A stretch of 64,000 bases of DNA, from assembly GCF_900129135.1 (NCBI RefSeq), contig NZ_FQVI01000011.1, positions 1 to 64,000 on the forward strand, read 5' to 3'. Made by a program: the position numbers and the translations under genes. Under the pieces are notes generated by a model that ran no database searches, had not been told where the DNA came from, and saw only the letters and a list, made by a program, of their open reading frames with translations. Origin of the DNA: Lactonifactor longoviformis DSM 17459. GTDB taxonomy: Bacteria > Bacillota > Clostridia > Lachnospirales > Lachnospiraceae. This document shows, piece by piece, positions 16,922-25,311 of this stretch. The stretch's first letter is position 1. Each line of letters starts with the position of its first letter.

Positions 16922-16935
16922 TTGTTTTTACAACG
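16922..16935. promoter_or_regulatory. Candidate Crp/Fnr-type operator
   Basis: GTTGT-TTTT-ACAAC is a perfect inverted repeat between the divergent regulator and ferredoxin-hcp genes. It lies about 10-23 nt after the predicted start of the regulator transcript. It also overlaps the position expected for the -35 element of a minus-strand TATAGT (16904-16899). This would suit repression of the regulator and activation of hcp. Confidence 0.5.
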
Positions 16936-16947
16936 AAATGAGGAAGA

Positions 16948-17613
16948 ATGAAAAAACAAATAGAAATTTTAAAAGATACCCCTCTGTTTTTCGGGGTGCA
17001 GGAACATGAGATTGAGGAAATGCTTGGCTGCCTCTCCTCATCAGAAAAGAATTATCATAAAGGATCTTATATTTTTACCGCACAGGATTCTCCTGTCAAT
17101 GTGGGGATTGTACTGGAAGGCAGTGTTCATGTGATCAAGGAAGACTTTTGGGGAAACCGGGCCATTCTGGCCAGCATAGGAGCAGGGGGCATGTTCGGGG
17201 AGGCCTTTGCCTGTGCACAGGCAGACCATCTTCCGGTAAGCGTGGTAGCCAGGGAAGATACGAGTGTACTTTTCATTGACTATAAACGGATTATTACCAC
17301 CTGCTCCTCCGCATGCCATTTTCATACCCGTCTTATAGAGAACATGCTTCACATCCTTGCAGAAAAAAATCTCCTGCTCACGCAGAAAATGGAGCATATT
17401 GTCAAACGGACAACGAGAGAAAAGCTTTTGTCCTACCTCTCCTGGCAGGCAGCCCAGGCCGGTTCCTCTTACTTTATGATTCCGTTTAACAGACAGGAGC
17501 TGGCAGACTATCTGTCTGTAGACAGAAGCGCCCTTTCCAGTGAGCTGGGAAAGCTGCAAAAGGAAGGGGTTCTGGAGTATCACAAAAATCAGTTTAAGCT
17601 GATTCATGCCTGA
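16948..17613 (+). CDS. Crp/Fnr-family transcriptional regulator (HcpR-like)
   Basis: The 221-residue protein has an N-terminal cyclic-nucleotide-binding-type beta barrel (about 10-125) and a C-terminal winged helix with RQELADYLSVDRSALSSELG (about 182-201) as recognition region. No Fnr-type N-terminal cysteine cluster is visible, so an oxygen-labile cluster is not indicated. It is divergent from ferredoxin-hcp, the arrangement seen for HcpR regulators that control hcp in response to nitric oxide; that function here is inferred. The stop lies inside a hairpin (17602-17644) shared with the convergent lactate permease gene. Confidence 0.85.
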   Translation: MKKQIEILKDTPLFFGVQEHEIEEMLGCLSSSEKNYHKGSYIFTAQDSPVNVGIVLEGSVHVIKEDFWGNRAILASIGAGGMFGEAFACAQADHLPVSVVAREDTSVLFIDYKRIITTCSSACHFHTRLIENMLHILAEKNLLLTQKMEHIVKRTTREKLLSYLSWQAAQAGSSYFMIPFNRQELADYLSVDRSALSSELGKLQKEGVLEYHKNQFKLIHA

Positions 17614-17644
17614 GGCTGCCTTTCGGTCTCTCTCAGGCATGAAT
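17602..17644. terminator. Hairpin between convergent genes
   Basis: A perfect 13-bp stem (17602-17614 with 17632-17644) contains the stop codon of the Crp/Fnr gene and faces the end of the lactate permease gene at 17653. There is no T run on either side, so its action as a terminator is uncertain. Confidence 0.5.
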
Positions 17645-17652
17645 GTGCCCCA

Positions 17653-19131
17653 TTATGTGCCAAAAGCAGGGAATAAGAGGTATGCATACACCATGGACAA
17701 AACGCAGTAAACAACAGTCATAATAATAAATGCTTTAATCGTTCTTTTGAAAACTTCTCCTTCGGCATTCTTTAAGCCCAAAGTTGCATTTACAGCAATA
17801 ATATTATTCGGGCAAATCATATTGCCCAGGGAACCTCCCGCACTGCTGCTCGTTACCGCTACTATCTGGTTGATGCCAAGCGTGGCTGCCGCTTCCAGAT
17901 GAAGCATACAGAACAGTTTATTAGATCCCAGACAGGATCCTGTGATAAACGCTCCGATTGCACCGATAAGAACGGAGACTGCAGGATAAAACTTCCCGGC
18001 CAGGTCAGCCAGAAACTGGGCAATCTGGGAGATCATACCTGAACTGTTCATCAGGTTTGCCAAAGCGTAAAGGGAACACAGCGTGATAATTGGTTTGATC
18101 AATTTTAAAATTGCATTCTTCTCGCATAATAAAAATTTATCTGCGCATCCCATACAAAATGAGCTGATGAGAACTACAATATGAATAACAGCCCCAATCC
18201 AGGTGGCATATCCGTACTTTGTAAGTGCACTCAGCGGAAAGCTAAAGCGCACCGCAGGCAGTAAAATCAGGAGCAGCAGATAGGGTAAAAATGCTTTGAA
18301 ATTGGACTGATTTGTTTCAAACTCCGTGGAAGAATCATTTATGTATGCAGCATTTTCCTTCACGCCCACCAGCTTTAAATAGGCAACGGATACAATCACG
18401 CCCACTACCCCGGATATTAAATCCGATAGTTCCGCTCCGATAAAGTTAGATACTAAAAGCATAGCTATACTCATGCCTATACATACTGTCGCCAGATATC
18501 CCCACATGCCTTTTAAACTTTTAGCTCCATACAAGACAATCAGGAGAACAATTGGCACCACCAGACAGCCTGCCGCCAGAAACCTTCCTGTCATGGCAAC
18601 AATATCCTCCAGCGGTACGGTCCCTGTAATTGCGCTCATGCCGGCAATTGTAGGAACTCCTGCACCCCCAAAGCAGGGCGGTACTCCGTTGCAGATCAGA
18701 CAGGCGGCAGCAGCCACCAGCGGCTGAAAGCCCAACCCCAGCAGGAACGGGGCCAAAATTGCGGCCGGCGCACCGTTCCCGGTGGCCCCTTCAATAAATA
18801 CTCCCAGACAGAAGGCAATGAGTACAATCTGTACACGGCGGTCTCTGGTAAGAGAACTGACGGTTGTTTTTATACGATTCATGCCCGAGCTGACCTGCAT
18901 TAATTCTAACAGAGAAAATGCGCCCCATACCAGGAATGCCACCTGCAGGGCAGCTATCACACCGCTTCTGGATGTTTCAAGCATAGCGGCCGGTTTACCG
19001 GAAAAAGCCGTGACTGCCAGTAAAAATGTAATGGCTACGCCTATCAGAGCGACTATCCAGGCCGGTTTTTTCAGTATTACAATTCCAACTAATACGATTA
19101 AAATGGGAATTATTGCTAATAAAAGAGACAA
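17653..19131 (-). CDS. L-lactate permease-family (LctP) transporter
   Basis: The 492-residue membrane protein has twelve or more hydrophobic segments and the LctP family signature (FLVWGAFSLLELMQVSSGMN, about 67-86; FIEGATGNGAPAAILAPFLL, about 109-128). The family imports lactate, glycolate and related 2-hydroxyacids with protons. At 492 residues it is somewhat shorter than E. coli LctP (about 550). The start is TTG at 19131 with AAAGGGGGA upstream. It is the last gene of the operon with the 2-hydroxyacid dehydrogenase and the oxidoreductase. This suggests its substrate is the 2-hydroxyacid they consume, which may not be lactate. Confidence 0.88.
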   Translation of the reverse strand: MSLLLAIIPILIVLVGIVILKKPAWIVALIGVAITFLLAVTAFSGKPAAMLETSRSGVIAALQVAFLVWGAFSLLELMQVSSGMNRIKTTVSSLTRDRRVQIVLIAFCLGVFIEGATGNGAPAAILAPFLLGLGFQPLVAAAACLICNGVPPCFGGAGVPTIAGMSAITGTVPLEDIVAMTGRFLAAGCLVVPIVLLIVLYGAKSLKGMWGYLATVCIGMSIAMLLVSNFIGAELSDLISGVVGVIVSVAYLKLVGVKENAAYINDSSTEFETNQSNFKAFLPYLLLLILLPAVRFSFPLSALTKYGYATWIGAVIHIVVLISSFCMGCADKFLLCEKNAILKLIKPIITLCSLYALANLMNSSGMISQIAQFLADLAGKFYPAVSVLIGAIGAFITGSCLGSNKLFCMLHLEAAATLGINQIVAVTSSSAGGSLGNMICPNNIIAVNATLGLKNAEGEVFKRTIKAFIIMTVVYCVLSMVYAYLLFPAFGT

Positions 19132-19164
19132 TAAACTTCCCCCTTTCTGCAGAATGCCGTTTCA

Positions 19165-20085
19165 CTAATAATTTGCACTTGCTATCATACCGCTTATTTT
19201 TTCCGCAACCTGGTCCAGTTCTTGTCTCCTCTCAGGGGTAAGCTGTGGAATGATTAATTCCTTCACACCGCCTCTTCCCAGTTTTACTGGCAGGCCCATG
19301 GCGCATGTGGAATACCCCAGATGTTCACAGAGGGGCGTCGAACAGGGGATGATAAGATCCATGTCCTTCGCAATAGCTTCCACCATCATTGACATTGTTA
19401 CCCCGGAAGTATAGCCGGTAGTCGTGCCTGTCTCAAGATCGGTCCAGTGCCTGAACCAATCGCCGCATTCCCTCTCTATCTGGGACTGCTGTTCCTGGGT
19501 AAGCTTCAGGGGAACACCCCCGTATGTCATGGACTCATACAGACGAATGGCCCCGCCCCCATGTTCACCGATGCACAGTGCGCCGATATTAGCGTACTCT
19601 TTTCCTGTAATCATCTCCGTGGCCCATTTGAGGCGAATCGTATCATTGCCCGCCAGCCCCAGGAATTGTTTTTTATCCCAGCCCAGCAGCTTTTGGTAGA
19701 TGTAGACAAAGACGTCCACCGGATTTGCAGACACAATAACAACCGTTGTCGGTTTGCAATGTTTCTTTAATTGTTCACAGATTGGAGCTATAATTTCTAC
19801 ATTCATCTGCAGCTCCTGAGCCCGGTCTTTAATCTCCTTGGAGAACGGCTTGGCTGCAGCACTGAGAATAATGTCACAGTCAGAAAAATCTGAATAGTCC
19901 TTTGCCAAAGAAACCTTTGTCCGGCTCACCGGAAGAAACGCCTGGTTCATATCCATCACATTAGCTGCCGCAAAGTTCTCTTTCACGTCCATTAATTTTA
20001 TTTCTTCCACACAGTCCCGCAAACCCACACAAAAAGCGGTTGTCGCTCCCAGGCGCCCTGCGCCTCCTATTACACCGAATTTCAT
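19165..20085 (-). CDS. L-2-hydroxyacid dehydrogenase (lactate/malate dehydrogenase family)
   Basis: The 306-residue NAD-dependent enzyme keeps the family's core: GGAGRLGA (7-14), the NAD-binding Asp33, Asn121, Asp148 and Arg151 (substrate carboxylate) and catalytic His175 in GEHGGG. The substrate loop is unusual. Where lactate dehydrogenases have Gln and malate dehydrogenases Arg before the Lys-Pro, this protein has Ala78 (AAAKPFSKEIKDR, 76-88). The DRxxEL segment that follows recalls L-2-hydroxyisocaproate dehydrogenases. A bulkier 2-hydroxyacid than lactate is therefore a reasonable guess. It lies between the oxidoreductase beta subunit and the permease. Confidence 0.85.
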   Translation of the reverse strand: MKFGVIGGAGRLGATTAFCVGLRDCVEEIKLMDVKENFAAANVMDMNQAFLPVSRTKVSLAKDYSDFSDCDIILSAAAKPFSKEIKDRAQELQMNVEIIAPICEQLKKHCKPTTVVIVSANPVDVFVYIYQKLLGWDKKQFLGLAGNDTIRLKWATEMITGKEYANIGALCIGEHGGGAIRLYESMTYGGVPLKLTQEQQSQIERECGDWFRHWTDLETGTTTGYTSGVTMSMMVEAIAKDMDLIIPCSTPLCEHLGYSTCAMGLPVKLGRGGVKELIIPQLTPERRQELDQVAEKISGMIASANY

Positions 20086-20106
20086 ATTTCTGCTCCTTTC
20101 AAATGA

Positions 20107-21021
20107 TCATTCCATTCCCTGTTCCGCCAGCCTCATAAGTATATGGAATCTCTGATCCGCTATCTGCTGAATACTGTTGATATCTTCTTCTGTAAGATTC
20201 TTAAATTTTCCAATCCCCTGTATAAATTCCTTTACAGATATCGGTGTTTTGTTTCTCACATTCATGTGATACCCGTCCTCATCCATCTCCCATAGAGGAA
20301 ACATGTTGGACCTTACGGCATTTCTGGCTACCTCAATAGCTTTTTCCGGGGAATATGCCCATCCCGTAGGACAGGGAGAGAATACATGCAGGTAGGCAAA
20401 GCCTTTTTTACTGGCTGCCAGCCCCTTCTCTACTTTTTTCACAAAGTCTGCCATGTGGGACGGCGACGCCGTTGCGCAGTAGGTCAGTCCATGCATGGAC
20501 ATAATCAGAGGAAGATACTTCTGCTGCTGCTGTTTGCCGTTAATCACAGCTCCTATGGGGGTGGTGGATGTCCTGGAACCCTTCGTCGTGGTGGAACTTC
20601 TCTGATAACCTGTATTCATGTACCCCTCATTGTCATAACAGACATAGAGCATCTTTTCATTTCTCTCCGCAGCTGCCGAAAGACTTTGAAATCCACAGTC
20701 GGCCGTGGCTCCGTCCCCTGCGATTCCAATCATATTTACCTCTCCCCTTCCTTTCCGCTCATACATCTGACTCAGCCCGGTAAGGAAGGACGCCGTATTA
20801 TCCAGCAGGGGAATGTGTACAGGAATCTTAAGGCCGTTGGCGTAATTCCACCCCACCACACCGGCTCCGGCCATACATCCCGGGGGAATTCCCACAATTG
20901 TATTTTTACCTGCTATTTTCAGAACGGTTCTCAGTATTAACTCTCCGCCGCACCCCTGACAGGCAGACATGCCCGGAGTCACCTGATCTTCTGCTTCTTT
21001 TAAAATATCAATATAGCTCAT
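20107..21021 (-). CDS. 2-oxoacid:ferredoxin oxidoreductase, beta (TPP-binding) subunit
   Basis: The 304-residue protein binds thiamine pyrophosphate. CQGCGGELILR (about 22-32) gives two cluster-ligand cysteines, and the TPP/Mg motif runs from GIAGDGATADCGFQSLSAA (about 99-117) to NEGYMNTGYQRSS. With the alpha, gamma and delta subunits encoded just upstream it forms the four-subunit enzyme that decarboxylates a 2-oxoacid to acyl-CoA and reduces ferredoxin. Sequence alone does not decide between pyruvate and branched-chain (VOR-type) substrates; the neighbouring dehydrogenase and butyrate kinase favour a C4 or longer acid. AGGAGG precedes ATG 21021. Confidence 0.9.
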   Translation of the reverse strand: MSYIDILKEAEDQVTPGMSACQGCGGELILRTVLKIAGKNTIVGIPPGCMAGAGVVGWNYANGLKIPVHIPLLDNTASFLTGLSQMYERKGRGEVNMIGIAGDGATADCGFQSLSAAAERNEKMLYVCYDNEGYMNTGYQRSSTTTKGSRTSTTPIGAVINGKQQQQKYLPLIMSMHGLTYCATASPSHMADFVKKVEKGLAASKKGFAYLHVFSPCPTGWAYSPEKAIEVARNAVRSNMFPLWEMDEDGYHMNVRNKTPISVKEFIQGIGKFKNLTEEDINSIQQIADQRFHILMRLAEQGME

Positions 21022-21036
21022 TTATCTTCCTCCTGT

Positions 21037-22215
21037 CTAGTCTACCATATACCACTGGGTTTCTCTTTCCCCCGGTTCATTTTTATGGGCGTCCAGATTC
21101 CTGATTGTCTCCATCATCATTTCAATGGAAATGTCTGCGCCGCCCAGACCGCCGATTGCAGAAAAATGACAGTATCTGCTGTCAGCGTCCGCCAGCGCTG
21201 CCTTGACTTCCATATGCATGGGGCCCTGGCTCCATCCAAAACTCACACTTCTGTCGATCACCGCAAATGCTTTTTTATCCTTTAAAGCATCTCTTATTTT
21301 CTCTGCCGGGAATGGCCTTGTGAAGCGCAGTTTAAGCAGACCTGCCTTAATTCCCTCTTCTCTGGCCTGATCCACCGCATCCATTCCCGTTCCGGTCATT
21401 CCTCCGATGGTTACTATGACAACATCCGCATCCTCTGTCCGGTACTGAGAGACAGCTCCCCCGTAATAGCGTCCAAAGGTATCCCCAAATTTCTTATCCA
21501 CCTCATCGATTACTTCCAGGGCTTTCTCCATTGCATCCAGATGAGATTTTCTGTATTTCATCAGGATGGGGCCCGGTGTAAGAGGATCCAGGGCAAAGGG
21601 GTGATCCGGATCCAGCACTGCATGGTGAAAAGAAGGCGGCGGCAGGAATCTGTCCACCTCTTCCTGCAGGGGGAGATCCACACCCTCGGTGAGATGAGAG
21701 CTGTAAAATCCATCGTAGCAGACATTTACGGGAAGTAATACCTCCGGGTGCTCGGCCAGCATATAGCTCTGGATGATCATATCCACGATCTCCTGGTTAC
21801 TGTCACAGAACATCTGAATCCATCCGGCTTCACGGACACTCATAGCATCCTGCTGTCCGCTCCACACAGTCTCCGGCGAGGTCATTTCTCTGGTAGCCAG
21901 AGCCATAACCATAGGAAAACGCAGGGTAGACATACGAAAGTAGGGTTCATACATCAGCGCCAGGCCCTGGGCGGACGTTGCTGTGAACACTCTGCCGCCT
22001 CCGGCAGCCGCCCCCTGAACTACACTCATAGCGGAATGTTCCGATTCTACCTGCACCAGGTTGGCATCTATGACTCCGTCGTGAACCAGTCCGGCCAGAT
22101 ATTCCACGACAGAAGACTGGGGGGTTATAGGGTAGGCGGCAATCAAATCCGGATGACACAATGCTGCTGCTTCTGCCGCAGAGTAATTACCTGTAAGAAC
22201 TTTTATCTTGCCCAT
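21037..22215 (-). CDS. 2-oxoacid:ferredoxin oxidoreductase, alpha subunit
   Basis: The 392-residue protein contains the pyrimidine-binding domain I and domain II of the family: AAYPITPQSSVVEYLAGL (about 28-45), ESEHSAMSVVQGAAAGG (about 58-74) and GGMTGTGMDAVDQA (about 270-283). ATG 22215 is chosen because GGAAGGAGG precedes it and it overlaps the delta-subunit stop by one base (TAATG); a longer frame to 22263 lies inside the delta gene. Gene order gamma-delta-alpha-beta is the classical order for archaeal and clostridial pyruvate or 2-oxoisovalerate oxidoreductases. Confidence 0.9.
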   Translation of the reverse strand: MGKIKVLTGNYSAAEAAALCHPDLIAAYPITPQSSVVEYLAGLVHDGVIDANLVQVESEHSAMSVVQGAAAGGGRVFTATSAQGLALMYEPYFRMSTLRFPMVMALATREMTSPETVWSGQQDAMSVREAGWIQMFCDSNQEIVDMIIQSYMLAEHPEVLLPVNVCYDGFYSSHLTEGVDLPLQEEVDRFLPPPSFHHAVLDPDHPFALDPLTPGPILMKYRKSHLDAMEKALEVIDEVDKKFGDTFGRYYGGAVSQYRTEDADVVIVTIGGMTGTGMDAVDQAREEGIKAGLLKLRFTRPFPAEKIRDALKDKKAFAVIDRSVSFGWSQGPMHMEVKAALADADSRYCHFSAIGGLGGADISIEMMMETIRNLDAHKNEPGERETQWYMVD

Positions 22216-22481
22216 TATCTTGAACCTCCTTCCAGTACCATAGCAATCGCACCTTTTTTGCACTCATTGGCGCAGATCCCGCATCCTTTGCAGTAATCAT
22301 AAGTGATTTCAAACTTTTTTCCGACAGCGGCAACGGCATTGACCGGGCAGAAGGCCAGGCACATGCCGCAGTCGATACATTTTTCTTTGTCCATCACCGG
22401 ACGGTATACTCTCCAGCTGGCTGTATCGAGAATGTACATTCCTTCATCCCCGATGGGTGTTATATGTAAACGCTTCTCCAT
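22215..22481 (-). CDS. 2-oxoacid:ferredoxin oxidoreductase, delta (ferredoxin) subunit
   Basis: This 88-residue protein carries two 4Fe-4S motifs, CIDCGMCLAFCPVNA (about 36-50) and CKGCGICANECKKGA (about 64-78). It is the electron-exit subunit passing electrons from the TPP centre to free ferredoxin. In the second motif the usual proline after the last cysteine is absent. AGGAGG lies before ATG 22481, the gene follows gamma by 10 bp and overlaps alpha by one base. Confidence 0.92.
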   Translation of the reverse strand: MEKRLHITPIGDEGMYILDTASWRVYRPVMDKEKCIDCGMCLAFCPVNAVAAVGKKFEITYDYCKGCGICANECKKGAIAMVLEGGSR

Positions 22482-22491
22482 AAACTTCCTC

Positions 22492-23031
22492 CTACTCTTT
22501 TAAGCCGGCTGCCTGCCCGTAAGCCTTTTGGGCAGCCTCTCTGTTTGCAGCTCCAAAGGATGCCTCTACTTCCTGAAACAGCACATCTTTGTCCACCAGT
22601 CCCGAAATTTGGGCGAATGCCCCCAGCATTGCTGTGTTGGGTATATTGCGCCCCAGAAGCTCTTCTGAGATCCCGGTTGCATCAACTACAGCAACTTTCC
22701 CTGCACAGGAAGGAACTTTCAATTCCTCCGGGGTTTTGACAGAATTAATAATAACAGTTCCGCCCTCCTTCAGCCCTGCATATGTACTTGGGAGGGACAC
22801 CAGCGAGTCATCCAGTATCATCAGGATATCCGGTTCATACACCTGCATCTTTCTGCGGATGGGTTCATCGGAGATTCTCAAATAGCCAAATACTGGGGAG
22901 CCTTTTCGTTCCACCCCGAAAAACGGAATAAACTGGCCGTACTTTTTTCCGGCTACGGCAGCCTTTACCACTATCTGGGAAGCTTTTACAACTCCCTGGC
23001 CGCCACGGCCGTGCAAACGGATTTCTTTCAT
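22492..23031 (-). CDS. 2-oxoacid:ferredoxin oxidoreductase, gamma subunit
   Basis: The 179-residue protein is the CoA-binding gamma subunit. It begins with IRLHGRGGQGVVKASQIV (about 4-21) and contains FFGVERKGSPVFGYLRIS (about 37-54), both typical. ATG 23031 is preferred over ATG 23037 because the AAAGGAG site lies 8 nt before the former and only 2 nt before the latter. It is the first gene of the operon, transcribed from the promoter at 23131-23159 under the shared operator. Confidence 0.9.
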   Translation of the reverse strand: MKEIRLHGRGGQGVVKASQIVVKAAVAGKKYGQFIPFFGVERKGSPVFGYLRISDEPIRRKMQVYEPDILMILDDSLVSLPSTYAGLKEGGTVIINSVKTPEELKVPSCAGKVAVVDATGISEELLGRNIPNTAMLGAFAQISGLVDKDVLFQEVEASFGAANREAAQKAYGQAAGLKE

Positions 23032-23091
23032 ACGCATTTCTCTCCTTTATGGTTTATTTAATGAGTAACCTTTTGCATTTTGTTCACTGTA

Positions 23092-23125
23092 TCAAAACGT
23101 TGTTTTGTATATCAAACACTTTGTA
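23092..23125. promoter_or_regulatory. Candidate IclR operator A
   Basis: Thirty-four bp containing the perfect dyad CAAAAC-GTT-GTTTTG (23093-23107) and ending in AAACACTTTGTA. It is identical at 28 of 34 positions to site B before butyrate kinase. It covers the predicted transcription start of the minus-strand operon, consistent with repression. Confidence 0.7.
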
Positions 23126-23130
23126 TCTTT

Positions 23131-23159
23131 ATAATATATTTAGTTTCTAATTCTGTCAA
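23131..23159 (-). promoter_or_regulatory. Promoter of the oxidoreductase-permease operon
   Basis: On the minus strand TTGACA (23159-23154) and TATTAT (23136-23131) are 17 bp apart. The predicted transcription start is near 23124, at the edge of the operator at 23092-23125. Confidence 0.7.
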
Positions 23160-23216
23160 CTACTCTTTTGCTGCAAAAGTGTAACATTTTTCATACTCAT
23201 TTTTGTCTATAATATA

Positions 23217-23251
23217 TAAAACATCCGTTTACTACATGAAACAATCGTTGA
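23217..23251. promoter_or_regulatory. Candidate IclR operator C (regulator promoter)
   Basis: This sequence keeps the order AAAAC-NNNC-GTTTA followed by TACATGAAACA found in sites A and B, with one extra base in the centre and more divergence. It starts just after a TATAAT at 23208-23213 and precedes the TTG start of the regulator at 23308, suggesting autoregulation. Confidence 0.45.
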
Positions 23252-23307
23252 CGGACAAACTATTTCTTGTTACACTGAAACCATATTATCCAAAGGAGGA
23301 ATGCCAC

Positions 23308-24075
23308 TTGAAAGAAACCGGCAATAACGAAAAATATATTCTCCATTCTGTGGAAACTGCTCTTTCAGTTATGGATCTTTTTTTTACTTACGAAGAACTG
23401 AGCCCCAGTGATGTAACCCGCTATCTGGGGATTAACCGCAGCACAGCTTTCCGATTTCTGGTGACGCTGGAGCAAAGCGGCTATATTGTTAAGACAGAGA
23501 ATTCCAAATACCGTCTCAGCGTCAAAGTGTCAACGCTTGGCCAGATTGCCCACAACCGCATGGAACTTATCGGTCTCATACATCCCCATCTCTGCCGCAT
23601 CTCAGAGGCAACCGGAGAGTCATCCCATCTGGTCATCATGGATAATCCCACTCATGTTACCTTTGTAGACAAAAGCATCGGGTCCCTGTGGCTGAAAATG
23701 GATATTCTTCTGGGGTACACACAGTACGCACACCTCACTGCAACCGGAAAGTCCATACTGGCCTACGAGTCGGATCAGTTTATCAACCAATACATCCGCT
23801 CCGCAGTCTTTGAACAGCAAACACCATACTCCATTAAAGATGCCAAAGAACTGCTGAATATCCTGGACAAAGTAAAAGCAGATGGATATTCCAGTGATAA
23901 CGAGGAAACAGAGATCGGGCTGTCCTGTTATGCCGTACCAATCCTCTCGTTTTCCGGAAGGCCCGTGGCCGCAATCAGCTCCTCCGGACCGACCACAAGG
24001 ATGCTGGCCAATAAAGAGAAACATCTGGAAGCACTGCACAACGCAGCAGAGCAGATCCAAAAAGGGTTGCAGTAA
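23308..24075 (+). CDS. IclR-family transcriptional regulator
   Basis: The 255-residue protein has an N-terminal winged helix (ELSPSDVTRYLGINRSTAFR, about 31-50) and a C-terminal IclR ligand-binding domain (about 75-250, including GESSHLVIMDN, ATGKSILAY and GLSCYAVPIL). A longer frame opens at 23203, but TTG 23308 has AAAGGAGG 8 nt upstream and yields the usual IclR length. It sits between the divergent oxidoreductase and butyrate kinase operons, both of which carry the same 34-bp sequence. It probably responds to a 2-hydroxy- or 2-oxoacid and controls both. Confidence 0.9.
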   Translation: MKETGNNEKYILHSVETALSVMDLFFTYEELSPSDVTRYLGINRSTAFRFLVTLEQSGYIVKTENSKYRLSVKVSTLGQIAHNRMELIGLIHPHLCRISEATGESSHLVIMDNPTHVTFVDKSIGSLWLKMDILLGYTQYAHLTATGKSILAYESDQFINQYIRSAVFEQQTPYSIKDAKELLNILDKVKADGYSSDNEETEIGLSCYAVPILSFSGRPVAAISSSGPTTRMLANKEKHLEALHNAAEQIQKGLQ

Positions 24076-24100
24076 AAAAGGGCAAAAAAAGATTTTCATA

Positions 24101-24129
24101 TTGACTCCCATACCCCTATATGATATATT
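24101..24129 (+). promoter_or_regulatory. Promoter of the butyrate kinase operon
   Basis: TTGACT (24101-24106) and TATATT (24124-24129) are 17 bp apart. Transcription would start near 24136, about 15 nt before operator B. Confidence 0.65.
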
Positions 24130-24150
24130 TTGATTAAACAAGTTCACATA

Positions 24151-24184
24151 TTAAAACGCCGTTTATTATATTAAACACTTTGTA
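24151..24184. promoter_or_regulatory. Candidate IclR operator B
   Basis: Thirty-four bp matching operator A at 28 positions, including AAAACG, GTTT, TATAT and the 12-base end AAACACTTTGTA. It lies between the predicted transcription start and the butyrate kinase gene, a roadblock position. Confidence 0.7.
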
Positions 24185-24213
24185 AATTGCATTAATATTA
24201 TAAGGAGGCGTTT

Positions 24214-25296
24214 ATGAATTATCGACTGCTAATTATTAATATGGGCTCTACCTCCACAAAGGTAGGTGTTTATTCTGACGACACTGCGCTCTGGGTCCAG
24301 TCGATTACTCATCCCAGGGAAGAGATTGCAGGATATCTGCATTTTATGGATCAGTATGAGTATCGTATGGAGGCAATTCTCGCTCTTCTGAAGGAAAAAG
24401 GTGAGCGGCTGGAAGCTTTTCACGCTATTGTAAGCCGCGGGGGTACCATACAGCCGGTACGGGGAGGGACATATAAGATCACGGGCAAAATGCTTGCGGA
24501 CTCCCAGTGCGGCAGATATGGGGATCATCCATGCAATATCGGAGGGCAGATCGCCTATGATCTCGGACAAAAATACAATATCCCGGCCTTTACCGTAGAT
24601 CCCCCGGTATGTAATGAAATGTGTGAGGAAGCCGTTTATTCCGGCCTTCCGGAGATTGAAAGAATTGCTTCATTTCAGGCTTTGAACCACCGTGCCACCG
24701 CAAGAAAATACTGCCGGGATCATGGAGTGGATTACGCAGAGACCCATCTCATAGTGGCTCATATGGGCGGCGGAATTACCGTTGCCGCCCATGAAAAGGG
24801 CAAAATCATTGATGTGAATAACGGACTTGCAGGGGATGGTCCTTTTGCTCTGGAGAGAAGCGGAGACCTCCCGGTAGGAGAATTAATTAAGCTTTGTTAC
24901 AGCGGCCGGTACACCCAGGATGAGATGCTCCGCAGGGTAAATGGACGCGGGGGCATGGCGGCATATCTGGGCACAGTAGACGGACAGGAGGTGCAGCGCA
25001 GAATTGATTCCGGTGACAAAAGGGCTGAGTCTGTCACCAGGGCCATGGCTTATCAGGTTTCCAAGGAAATCGGAGGAATTGCCGCAGTGATGAAAGGTAG
25101 GATAGACGCCATCGTTTTGACTGCCGGTCTGGGATATTGGGACTATTTCGTTAATCTAATCAAAGAGAGGGTCTCCTTTATCGCTCCCGTGGCTGTCTAT
25201 CCTGGGGAAAATGAAATGGAATCCCTGGCGCTGGGCGCTCTCCGTGTCCTGCACCGGGAGGAACCTATACAGAATTACGATGAGCAGTCTGCCTGA
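24214..25296 (+). CDS. buk: Butyrate kinase (branched-chain acyl kinase family)
   Basis: The 360-residue enzyme is an acetokinase-superfamily protein that makes ATP from an acyl-phosphate. It shows the N-terminal phosphate loop LIINMGSTSTKVGVY (about 5-19), VSRGGTIQPVRGGTY (about 71-85), AHMGGGITVAAHEKGKIIDV (about 184-203) and GDGPFALERSGDLP (about 208-221). Members accept butyryl-, isobutyryl-, valeryl- or propionyl-phosphate to different extents. AAGGAGG precedes ATG 24214. It is followed 15 bp later by phosphotransbutyrylase and controlled by the shared IclR-linked sequence. Confidence 0.93.
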   Translation: MNYRLLIINMGSTSTKVGVYSDDTALWVQSITHPREEIAGYLHFMDQYEYRMEAILALLKEKGERLEAFHAIVSRGGTIQPVRGGTYKITGKMLADSQCGRYGDHPCNIGGQIAYDLGQKYNIPAFTVDPPVCNEMCEEAVYSGLPEIERIASFQALNHRATARKYCRDHGVDYAETHLIVAHMGGGITVAAHEKGKIIDVNNGLAGDGPFALERSGDLPVGELIKLCYSGRYTQDEMLRRVNGRGGMAAYLGTVDGQEVQRRIDSGDKRAESVTRAMAYQVSKEIGGIAAVMKGRIDAIVLTAGLGYWDYFVNLIKERVSFIAPVAVYPGENEMESLALGALRVLHREEPIQNYDEQSA

Positions 25297-25311
25297 GAAA
25301 GGAGGGTTTCC

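Noticed and set aside
20386-22296. Several long plus-strand frames opposite the oxidoreductase genes
   Set aside because: The minus-strand proteins carry clear TPP and Fe-S motifs; the plus-strand frames do not resemble any family.
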